Origin: Ignavibacteria bacterium
GTDB lineage: Bacteria; Bacteroidota; Ignavibacteria; Tepidaquicellales; OLB5
DNA: 5,527 nt
Direction: 5' to 3'
Assembly: GCA_027492415.1 (NCBI GenBank)
Contig: JAPUEV010000367.1
Location: forward strand, 1-5,527
Positions 1 through 5,135 of the stretch are shown here, piece after piece. The position numbers were made by a program, and so were the translations under genes. Position 1 is the first letter of the stretch. Each line of letters starts with the position of its first letter. The notes below the pieces were generated by a model. It was given only the letters and a program-made list of their open reading frames with translations. It searched no databases and was not told the origin of the DNA.

Positions 1-243
1 GGCAGTGAAGACGGCGCTCAGGCTACACTTGGATCAATACTTTCTGTATTAACATTTATGAATTTTACTATCCCTCCTGAAGCCTGCACATACTGGGTAG
101 GAGAAGTTGGAAAGCCTCCTGCAAATAACAGGGCTGACCGTCTCAAAAATAAAGCATCTAAAGTGATGGCTAAAAAAATGGCTCATAGTTTAGTTTATTA
201 CGCTAATTTATTGAAAAAATATCCGCTTACACCTCAATCTTAG
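1..243 (+). CDS. C-terminal end of a flavodoxin-fold NAD(P)H/FMN oxidoreductase (5' partial)
   Basis: The frame is open from the first base and stops with TAG at 241-243, so about 80 C-terminal residues are visible. The opening GSEDGAQATL, followed about 13 residues later by FTIPPEACTYWVGE, resembles the region after the FMN-binding loop in multimeric flavodoxin/NADPH-dependent FMN reductase proteins, where a 'EDGA...L..FTIPP...YWVGE' pattern is common. The last 35 residues are Lys-rich and probably form the final helix (KKMAHSLVYYANLLKKYP). Known relatives are soluble cytoplasmic FMN enzymes that reduce flavins, quinones or similar acceptors; the substrate of this one cannot be told. The Met at base 58 is internal, because conserved sequence continues upstream of it. 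No signal peptide or neighbour links it to the envelope genes that follow, and it is probably a separate transcription unit. Confidence 0.75.
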   Translation, partial: GSEDGAQATLGSILSVLTFMNFTIPPEACTYWVGEVGKPPANNRADRLKNKASKVMAKKMAHSLVYYANLLKKYPLTPQS

Positions 244-244
244 T

Positions 245-260
245 ATGACATTATTGTCAT
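245..260 (+). repeat. Small inverted repeat after the oxidoreductase stop codon
   Basis: ATGACA (245-250) and TGTCAT (255-260) form a 6-bp stem with a TTAT loop, starting one base after the stop codon. It has no U tract directly behind it (a short T run lies at 280-284), so it is at best a weak 3'-end structure. Confidence 0.35.
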
Positions 261-318
261 TGCAGTAACACTCCGGCAGTTTTTACCCTTAAAATAAATA
301 ACAATCAGATAAATTTCA

Positions 319-348
319 TTTGGCACAATAATTGTATTATTATATCTT
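319..348 (+). promoter_or_regulatory. Candidate promoter of the beta-barrel gene
   Basis: TTGGCA (320-325) matches the -35 consensus TTGACA at five of six bases. With a 17-bp spacer it is followed by TATCTT (343-348), a four-of-six -10 match. The overlapping TATATCTT (341-348) is a partial match to the Bacteroidota -7 element TAnnTTTG, with TTTG at 319-322 as its -33 partner. Transcription would start near 355, giving a leader of about 54 nt. The same bases can also be read as a sigma-54 site with one bad position (see findings). Confidence 0.35.
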
Positions 349-408
349 ATTAATTTTCAAAAATTTTTTAAAAATTTATTAATAGAAAACCACAGGAAAG
401 GATACAAA

Positions 409-954
409 ATGAAGATCAATATTAAAATATTATCGGCATTAATCTTAATCTTAACCTTTACATCATTCAGTCAGTTAAAGGAAAAAGATAACCTGCTGGG
501 AGGCTCAGTTGGATTTTGGGCAAAAGGCGAAGTACCTATGTTTGGTGTTAATTTTGAATCACAGCTCTCGCAGGCTGGCGTTGGTACATTAGGTCTCGGC
601 GGAATATTCAGATATTATACATTTACAAATACGTATGGAAACGGTGATTCAAGGAAATATTCGTTCTCATCATTCGGTGCTCAGCTTAACTATAATTTTA
701 ACCAGATAGGAGACGGCAGCTTCGTGCCTTTCCTTGGACTGGTAGCGGGCTATAACTATGTTAATAATACTTACACAGATGTCACCAGGAACGCTGTGTA
801 TGTTACTGATGTATCTTACTCAAGCGGCGCATGGTTATGGGGACAGCTTGGTATGAGATATTTCTTCAGTCCTAAAGTTGCCGGCTCAGTAAGGCTTGGA
901 TTAGGCAATAATGATTTTAATACCTTAGAGCTTGGCGTAGATTTCAAGCTTTAA
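409..954 (+). CDS. Small outer-membrane beta-barrel protein
   Basis: This 181-residue protein has an N-terminal signal peptide: Lys-rich start, hydrophobic stretch at about 7-19, likely cleavage near residue 21-22 (SFS-Q). The mature part alternates Gly/aromatic and polar residues in about eight amphipathic strands, for example around 29-37, 43-52, 57-70, 82-98, 104-118, 138-152, 155-166 and 172-181. It has almost no Cys and ends in VDFKL, an aromatic-containing last strand as seen in barrel proteins recognised by BamA. Size and pattern fit the OmpA/OmpW-like 8-stranded outer-membrane barrels; which subfamily, and whether it is a pore or only structural, cannot be told. The start is supported by GAAAGG at 396-401, seven bases before the ATG. 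The gene lies first in a possible three-gene unit, 75 bp before the DUF6600-like lipoprotein gene. Confidence 0.75.
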   Translation: MKINIKILSALILILTFTSFSQLKEKDNLLGGSVGFWAKGEVPMFGVNFESQLSQAGVGTLGLGGIFRYYTFTNTYGNGDSRKYSFSSFGAQLNYNFNQIGDGSFVPFLGLVAGYNYVNNTYTDVTRNAVYVTDVSYSSGAWLWGQLGMRYFFSPKVAGSVRLGLGNNDFNTLELGVDFKL

Positions 955-965
955 AAAATTAATAT

Positions 966-1010
966 ATAAATAAAAGCAGAATTTATTATTTAAGTTCTGC
1001 TTTTATTTAT
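966..1010 (+). terminator. 16-bp hairpin between barrel gene and DUF6600-like gene (terminator or attenuator)
   Basis: ATAAATAAAAGCAGAA (966-981) is perfectly complementary to 995-1010, with a 13-base loop. The right arm beyond the GC core reads TTTTATTTAT, giving a U-rich 3' side as in an intrinsic terminator. It starts 11 bases after the barrel-gene stop and ends only three bases before the GAAAGG ribosome-binding site of the next gene. It could end the barrel transcript, partly attenuate a shared transcript, or protect a 3' end after processing. The stem is AT-rich, so full termination is uncertain. Confidence 0.6.
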
Positions 1011-1029
1011 TCTGAAAGGAATAAACAAT

Positions 1030-2565
1030 ATGAATAAAATTAAAACAGCAGCAATATTTTCGGTTATGTTTATTTTTCTTGGACTCATTTCCTGCAGTAA
1101 AAAAAATAATGAGACCTCTGATAAAACCATAAATGAAGCTGAAATGGAACAGGTGAACAAAGATGATTTCACTGAAACGGATGAGGACCTTCTTACAGTT
1201 GATTATAAAGAATTCTATGATGAGCTTGCTCCGCATGGTGAATGGATAGAAGTCAAAGGCAGGGATATAGGTGTTGATCTCACCAAAGGCACATCTTCCG
1301 GATTTAACGGGAGTCACAGGTCTATAACAATTTCTGAACTCTTTGGAGTGAAAGAGGCGTATGCTGATGATGTTGATTTCGGCGCATTCTTTGTATGGAA
1401 GCCGGCACCAAATCTGGCAGTTGGACTTTCTACAACCGAAGCTGAGCCTGTTGAATACGTTCCGTACAGCAACGGCCAGTGGGTTAACACCACTCAGGGC
1501 TGGTATTTCCATGCTGCCAGTGAGCCTGAAGAAATCACACATCATTACGGCAGGTGGGTGCTGTCCCCATCAGTTGGCTGGGTATGGGTACCGGGCAGGG
1601 TCTGGTCGCCTGCATGGGTTGACTGGCGTGAGCAGAATGATTACATAGCATGGCAGCCGGTTCCGCCAAGCACATATATAGTTAATAATACAATAATAAC
1701 TCCGCCTGTTGTTGAAGAAAGATATGTAGTAGTGGAAAAAAGATATTTTGTTGAGCCAGATGTTTACCGCTATGTTTACAGGCAGAATAAACACGGTTTT
1801 GTCATTAAAGAATGGCGAAGGCTGGATGGCGTTATGGTTACAAATAATACCATCATAAACCGCGGCCCTGATGTTACTGTTATCCAGAATTATTATACTT
1901 CTCCTATTGGTATGGTTGCAATAAATCCGGTAGTCAGCCTTTCACAGGTATCATATACTACTACGGAATACAGGGTCTTTACACCCGAATTCAAAAAAGT
2001 AAAGCACCGCGGAAAAGTCACAAAAATTGTAACAGCTCCGGGTACTTTTGTAACATACGATAATGCCAAAGTCAAGACAGAAACATGGAGAAGTGAGAAC
2101 AAAAAGAACGAAACTTCGATGGATAACAAAGGGAATAACAATAACTTTAACCGCAAATATATTGATGACGGCAAAATGAAAGACGGCGGTAAGAATAACT
2201 ACAGCGGTAAGAATAATGACAACAGTAAAAATAAAGATAATGGAAGGTCATGGGATAAAGGCAAAGGCAACGATAAACAAAAAGGCAATGATAATCAAAA
2301 AGGAAATGATAAAACAAAGGGTAACGATAAAAAAGGTAAAGATAACGGTAATGTAAAGAAGGATAACGGTAAAGGTAATAATGATAAAGGTAATGATAAT
2401 AAAGGCAGCGATAAAAAAGGCGGCAAAGAAAAAGGCAATAAAAAATTCAGAAATGACCAGGGTAATTCCAAAGGTAACGATAGCCATAGCACTCAAAAGG
2501 ATAATTCCGGTAATGATAAACCTGGTAAGGATAATGGCAGCAGGAATAAAGGTAAACATAAATAA
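1030..2565 (+). CDS. DUF6600-like lipoprotein with long Lys/Asn/Gly/Asp-rich tail
   Basis: The 511-residue protein begins with a lipoprotein signal peptide: hydrophobic stretch 7-20 and lipobox L19-I20-S21-C22, so it should be lipidated at Cys22 and membrane-anchored. An acidic linker (about 35-62) follows. Residues about 60-213 carry repeated 'xxGxW' units: HGEW (69-72), NGQW (148-151) and HYGRW (172-176). They lead into GWVWVPG (183-189), then W192, W196 and W199, and IAWQPVPP (206-213). This is the Trp/Gly pattern of DUF6600-type proteins, whose biochemical role is unknown to me. Residues about 215-350 are Val/Tyr/Thr-rich and probably beta-structured. From about 355 to the end the chain is low-complexity and probably disordered, with KGND-type repeats. 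The start is supported by GAAAGG at 1014-1019, ten bases before the ATG. Minus-strand open frames inside it are composition shadows. Confidence 0.72.
   Translation: MNKIKTAAIFSVMFIFLGLISCSKKNNETSDKTINEAEMEQVNKDDFTETDEDLLTVDYKEFYDELAPHGEWIEVKGRDIGVDLTKGTSSGFNGSHRSITISELFGVKEAYADDVDFGAFFVWKPAPNLAVGLSTTEAEPVEYVPYSNGQWVNTTQGWYFHAASEPEEITHHYGRWVLSPSVGWVWVPGRVWSPAWVDWREQNDYIAWQPVPPSTYIVNNTIITPPVVEERYVVVEKRYFVEPDVYRYVYRQNKHGFVIKEWRRLDGVMVTNNTIINRGPDVTVIQNYYTSPIGMVAINPVVSLSQVSYTTTEYRVFTPEFKKVKHRGKVTKIVTAPGTFVTYDNAKVKTETWRSENKKNETSMDNKGNNNNFNRKYIDDGKMKDGGKNNYSGKNNDNSKNKDNGRSWDKGKGNDKQKGNDNQKGNDKTKGNDKKGKDNGNVKKDNGKGNNDKGNDNKGSDKKGGKEKGNKKFRNDQGNSKGNDSHSTQKDNSGNDKPGKDNGSRNKGKHK
2263..2334 (+). repeat. 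Four tandem 18-bp units coding for KGND-type hexapeptides
   Basis: Residues 412-435 of the DUF6600-like protein are four consecutive hexapeptides: KGNDKQ, KGNDNQ, KGNDKT and KGNDKK. Each copy is 18 bp. Glycine codons are GGC, GGC, GGA, GGT and asparagine codons AAC, AAT, AAT, AAC, so the copies differ at silent positions. Less regular KGND/KDNG units continue to the end of the gene. Confidence 0.85.
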
Positions 2566-2579
2566 AGCATCATTTTCGA

Positions 2580-2593
2580 TTAACAATTGTTAA
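2580..2593. promoter_or_regulatory. 14-bp perfect palindrome between the two lipoprotein genes
   Basis: TTAACAATTGTTAA is its own reverse complement and lies 14 bases after the stop of the upstream gene and 54 bases before the next start. It has no GC core or U tract, so it is not a terminator. A protein-binding site is possible but unproven; AT-rich palindromes of this length can occur by chance. Confidence 0.3.
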
Positions 2594-2647
2594 AATAATC
2601 ATTAATAAACCAAACGATCTAATTACAAATTAAAGAAAGGTTTTAAA

Positions 2648-3355
2648 ATGTTAAGACTTAAGGCGTTTTTCACCAAAATAATGCTCCCTATCGCAGCATT
2701 GCTTATACTGGCAATCGCAAACGGATGCGGAGATAATAATGTAACAACAACACAAACAGATAACCTTGATATGAGCGTAATGGGCTCAAGCGATACCACA
2801 GCTGATAATATCGGTATATTGGTGCTTGATACTGTAAAAGTACTCATAAAGGATATAAAGCTTAATGTTGCAAACGCTAATCAAGATTCAACCAATTTTA
2901 AGGTTGGACCGTATATATTATACCTTAATATGACAACCGGCGTTAATGTTATAACTACTGCTATGATACCCGCAGGTACTTATGATAAAGTTAAATTTGA
3001 TATCCATAAGCTTGAAGATAGTGAAACTATATCTGACCCTGATTTCATAGATATAAACGGCAGATATTCGATAGTTGTAAAAGGCAGGTATAACGGTGTA
3101 TCATTTGTCTTCAAATCAAACAAATCAGCTCACCAGAAAATAACATTCCCGGGCCATCTGCAGGTATCAGAAACAGGCAGAGCCAACATAACACTTAGAA
3201 TTAAGCCGTATTTATGGTTCATCAGCAGCACAAACATATATATAGACCCGATGGACCCGGCTAATTTAAATGATATTGAAAATAACATAAAGGATAACAT
3301 CAATAATAACTTTAAGTGTTTTGTTGATAATGACAGGAACGGGCAGCCGGACTAA
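2648..3355 (+). CDS. DUF4382-like lipoprotein with a C-terminal calcium-loop-like motif
   Basis: The 235-residue protein has a signal peptide with hydrophobic core 11-24 and a lipobox-like A24-N25-G26-C27, so lipidation at Cys27 is likely, though Ala at -3 is less usual. A Thr/Asp/Ser-rich linker (28-52) follows. Residues about 58-190 are alternating hydrophobic strands: VKVLIKDIKLNV, FKVGPYILYLNMTTG, then IPAGTYDKVKFDIHKLE, and later GRYSIVVKG and ITLRIKPYLWFI. The 'strand - L-x-L/M-T-x-G - I-P-A-G-x-Y-x-x-V/I' order resembles DUF4382 lipoproteins, which have no established biochemical function that I know of. The last nine residues, D227-N-D-R-N-G-Q-P-D235, match the DxDxNGxxD calcium loop. 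The start is supported by GAAAGG at 2635-2640, seven bases before the ATG. It is the last gene before the strong terminator at 3413. Confidence 0.65.
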   Translation: MLRLKAFFTKIMLPIAALLILAIANGCGDNNVTTTQTDNLDMSVMGSSDTTADNIGILVLDTVKVLIKDIKLNVANANQDSTNFKVGPYILYLNMTTGVNVITTAMIPAGTYDKVKFDIHKLEDSETISDPDFIDINGRYSIVVKGRYNGVSFVFKSNKSAHQKITFPGHLQVSETGRANITLRIKPYLWFISSTNIYIDPMDPANLNDIENNIKDNINNNFKCFVDNDRNGQPD

Positions 3356-3412
3356 ACGCTTCGCAACTATATTTGCTGTACTGCCCCCCAATTGGCAGTG
3401 TACTTTATTCAG

Positions 3413-3442
3413 AAACGGGCTTAATAAGCCCGTTTTTTTTTA
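3413..3442 (+). terminator. Strong intrinsic terminator after the DUF4382-like gene
   Basis: AAACGGGCTT (3413-3422) pairs with AAGCCCGTTT (3426-3435) around a three-base AAT loop, and the T run covers 3433-3440. This is a textbook intrinsic terminator 58 bp after the stop. A second short inverted repeat (ACTGCC 3380-3385 with GGCAGT 3394-3399) lies just upstream. Confidence 0.92.
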
Positions 3443-3610
3443 TAAACCTGGATAAATAATATTAAATTTTTTAGAGTAAAAACTGCATTTAAACGCTTTA
3501 AAGTGTAAAAATTATTAATCATAATTACGAATGATTCATATCTATTTTACATATTTATCAATAATTTACAAAATTCCTCTTAACACAATATTATAATTCC
3601 TAACACATTA
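3443..3610. other. AT-rich intergenic stretch with no gene
   Basis: I see no open frame with a start and ribosome-binding site here. It holds only short AT-rich inverted repeats, such as AATCAT (3517-3522) with ATGATT (3531-3536), and a loose direct repeat of TAACACA (3581-3587 and 3601-3607). Confidence 0.5.
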
Positions 3611-3625
3611 ATGTTAATTTAACAT
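3611..3625. promoter_or_regulatory. 15-bp 7-1-7 palindrome upstream of the DUF2202 gene (possible operator)
   Basis: ATGTTAA-T-TTAACAT is a perfect inverted repeat with a single central base. The 7-1-7 layout is that of Fur/PerR/Zur-family operators, although the bases do not match a known Fur or PerR box closely. It lies about 80-95 bp before the predicted transcription start of a ferritin-like gene, which suits an activator or distal site better than simple blocking of the promoter. Confidence 0.35.
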
Positions 3626-3669
3626 ATTGATTATAAAAGGTTTATGGATAAGATTTATGACAAAGGTCA

Positions 3670-3700
3670 TTGACTAACCGTTAGAATTACATTAGATTTG
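3670..3700 (+). promoter_or_regulatory. Bacteroidota-type promoter of the DUF2202 gene
   Basis: TAGATTTG (3693-3700) is a perfect match to the TAnnTTTG -7 element of Bacteroidota housekeeping promoters. A TTG (3670-3672, within ATTGACT) stands 20 bases upstream, inside the spacing reported for these promoters. The same TTGACT also pairs at 17 bp with TAGATT as a weak sigma-70 site. Transcription would start near 3706, giving a leader of about 57 nt. Confidence 0.55.
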
Positions 3701-3741
3701 TATTAAGAATTAGTTTAGATTTCATTTAGATTGTATTAAAT
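3681..3741 (+). repeat. TTAGAT direct repeats at about 11-bp spacing
   Basis: TTAGAA (3681), TTAGAT (3692), TTAAGA (3703), TTAGAT (3715), TTAGAT (3726) and TTAAAT (3736) recur every 10-12 bp. Within this, CATTAGATTTGTATTAA (3690-3706) and CATTTAGATTGTATTAA (3723-3739) are near-identical 17-mers 33 bp apart. The array overlaps the -7 element and the predicted leader of the DUF2202 gene. Confidence 0.55.
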
Positions 3742-3762
3742 ATTTGAAAGGGGCTTAAAATT

Positions 3763-4362
3763 ATGACGAAAATAATAAAAACAGCGGGTTTGCTTTATAT
3801 CCTGGCAGCGATAAATATTTTAATGGCTGGTACAGGTACCGATGAGAAAATGCTTATAAAAATGCTGAGTGAAAAGAAAATGACATGTGACCTGTATGCG
3901 GAATTCTACCAAAGGTGGCAGCTTGAAGTATTTAGCGATGTGAATGAAAGCGAAGCCATACACATGCAGCGCATTCAGGAGCTTCTTGCAAAATATAATA
4001 TCACACTACCCGATGAAAAATTAAATTCAGTAAAAGGTAAATACACAGATAAGGATATACAGAAGCTGTATGATGATTATACTGTAAAAGGATGTATCTC
4101 TGATCTGTGCGCGCTTAACACTGCCGCACTTATGGAAGAAGAAGATCTTACAATGCTTAGAGAAAGAATTAAGAACCAAAGTGAAGAGATGATAATAAAA
4201 GTATTTGCACAGATGGAAAAAGCAACGCAGAATCATCTTAAAGTATTTGTGAAAATTTTAAAGCAGTCAGGGGTTGAATACAAGCCGCAGGTACTTTCTG
4301 AAACAGATTATGAAGCAATTATTAACCCCGGAAAAATTAACGGTACGGCTTCAAATAAATAG
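3763..4362 (+). CDS. Exported ferritin-like DUF2202 protein
   Basis: This 199-residue protein starts with a signal-peptide-like segment (K3, K6, hydrophobic 8-21, small residues MAGTG at 21-25), so it is probably periplasmic. The rest matches the DUF2202 family (ferritin-like superfamily) in order: helix 1 with SEKKMTCDLYAEFYQRW (35-52), helix 2 with NESEAIHMQRIQELL (61-75), the QKLYDDYTVKG turn (100-110), helix 3 with ALMEEEDLTML (122-132) and helix 4 with NHLKVFVKIL (157-166). Likely metal ligands of the four-helix bundle are E36, E64 and H67, one of E125-E127, and H158. Helix 1 has SEKK where relatives I recall have EEEK, so that ligand position is not certain. Three Cys (42, 111, 116) remain after export. 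Metal binding or redox activity is inferred from the fold. GAAAGG at 3746-3751 is 11 bases before the ATG. It forms a single-gene unit between a promoter and a terminator. Confidence 0.85.
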   Translation: MTKIIKTAGLLYILAAINILMAGTGTDEKMLIKMLSEKKMTCDLYAEFYQRWQLEVFSDVNESEAIHMQRIQELLAKYNITLPDEKLNSVKGKYTDKDIQKLYDDYTVKGCISDLCALNTAALMEEEDLTMLRERIKNQSEEMIIKVFAQMEKATQNHLKVFVKILKQSGVEYKPQVLSETDYEAIINPGKINGTASNK

Positions 4363-4395
4363 GAATTAACAGATCTTTTATTTTATATTAAAGTT

Positions 4396-4427
4396 AAAAA
4401 GGCTCCGCTTAAGGCGGGGTCTTTTTT
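4396..4427 (+). terminator. Intrinsic terminator after the DUF2202 gene
   Basis: GGCTCCGC (4401-4408) pairs with GCGGGGTC (4414-4421), including two G-U pairs, around a TTAAG loop. Five A's before and six T's after extend the stem and give the U tract. It starts 33 bp after the stop codon. Because of the A run it may also work for minus-strand transcripts. Confidence 0.9.
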
Positions 4428-4847
4428 ATTTATATGCTTCAATCCCAGCCAGCGCATAACCTCTCCATTGTAAATTCTTTATAACTCTGTTTATCCTGCC
4501 AATAGAGGTAGAACCAGCATCATTAATATCATAAATACCAGAAATACAAGGTATATCTTTACATGTATGCTCTCGCCTCTGATATTATCACCCGTGCTAT
4601 CGGAGTAATATAAAAGCGTATGTTCTGAATTTATTGTTTGTGAATCAATATGCTCCGGAATACTTTCCCGGTACCAGATGTAATAACCCTGGTTATCCGG
4701 GTAAATAGGGGTGATTATTTGCAAGGCGCTTTTTGGAAGAGTAATAGGGGTTTTCAGGAACGCGGTTTCCTTTGTGACACTTTCTGTAATAATATAGATA
4801 ACCTGAACTTTGCAGTTAGTTCTTAAATTGTAAAAGTTAGTGAATCC
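4426..4847 (-). pseudogene. Probable decayed, frameshifted gene remnant of unknown family
   Basis: One minus-strand frame is open from 4847 to the TAA at 4491-4493 (118 sense codons) without any ATG before its last part; the only plausible start is TTG at 4724, with no good ribosome-binding site. Its first ~90 residues look like an ordinary protein (for example VQVIYIITESVTKETAF, YYIWYRESIPEHIDS). It then turns into the run YLVFLVFMILMMLVLPLL. At that point another minus frame becomes open and reads like normal globular sequence (GIYDINDAGSTSIGRINR, then LQWRGYALAGIEAYK) to a TAA at 4426-4428. The simplest reading is one coding sequence with a frameshift near 4550-4590, where the hydrophobic run is a wrong-frame artefact. 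The 5' side is missing, because stops fill all frames upstream. The alternative is a real small protein of about 77 residues with a C-terminal membrane helix. I do not recognise the family. Confidence 0.4.
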
Positions 4848-4850
4848 TTA

Positions 4851-5000
4851 TACAAATATACTCTGCTAGTACAGCCTTAAATATGCTGATATTTTTATAT
4901 AACGTGTTTAGTGTAAGCTAAAAGTTTGTAAAGATAAGTATGGCTTCTTGAGATTTTGCAGGATACAGGGTTAATTTTATTTATTCAGTAAAACTTATTT
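4851..5000. other. Intergenic stretch with no gene
   Basis: No coding frame is visible. On the minus strand TATATTTG (4860-4853) matches the TAnnTTTG -7 element just upstream of the gene remnant, but no TTG stands at the right distance, so a promoter here is doubtful. Confidence 0.4.
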
Positions 5001-5028
5001 TGTCATTCTGAACTTGTTTCAGCATCTC
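5001..5028 (+). repeat. REP-like intergenic repeat, copy A
   Basis: The 28-base element starts TGTCATT, then forms the hairpin CTGAA-CTTGT-TTCAG (5008-5022), and ends CATCTC. From memory this matches a short palindromic repeat common between genes in many Bacteroidota/Ignavibacteria genomes. There it is often paired with an inverted unit about 35-40 bases later that starts AAGATCC; AAGATCC is present here at 5061-5067, but the rest of that second unit is not recognisable. Confidence 0.5.
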
Positions 5029-5135
5029 GCTTTTAAACTATTTTATCAGTTTCTAAAAACAAGATCCGTATCCTTCTGCCCGGTCTTATTATTGGCGCTG
5101 GCATATAAGGCAGGCGTTGAAAGGTGAGTGCAGGT
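5029..5135. other. Non-coding stretch between REP-like repeat and terminator
   Basis: Apart from the possible degenerate second REP half beginning at 5061, I see no gene, RNA or motif here. Confidence 0.4.

Noticed and set aside
58..243. A stand-alone 61-residue gene starting at base 58
   Set aside because: Conserved flavodoxin-family sequence continues in frame upstream to base 1, and there is no ribosome-binding site before the Met.
990..1545. Minus-strand open frames opposite the 5' half of the DUF6600-like gene
   Set aside because: They lie inside a well-supported + strand gene, lack ribosome-binding sites and have no recognisable protein features.
1361..1648. Second + strand frame of 95 residues inside the DUF6600-like gene
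   Set aside because: It overlaps the Trp-rich conserved region in another frame and has no start signals.
2263..2562. Possible CRISPR array in the repeated tail region
   Set aside because: The units are contiguous in-frame 18-bp codon repeats without spacers of constant length and lie inside a coding sequence.
2248..2586. Minus-strand frames rich in Ile/Phe/Leu that look like membrane proteins
   Set aside because: They are the antisense of the AAA/GGT/AAT/GAT-rich tail codons; the hydrophobic repeats follow from the KGND composition.
2594..2647. Separate promoter for the DUF4382-like gene
   Set aside because: No TAnnTTTG element and no -35/-10 pair with usable spacing was found in this short gap.
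4027..4236. Minus-strand 69-residue frame opposite the DUF2202 gene
   Set aside because: The DUF2202 family pattern on the + strand accounts for this stretch; the antisense frame is a shadow.
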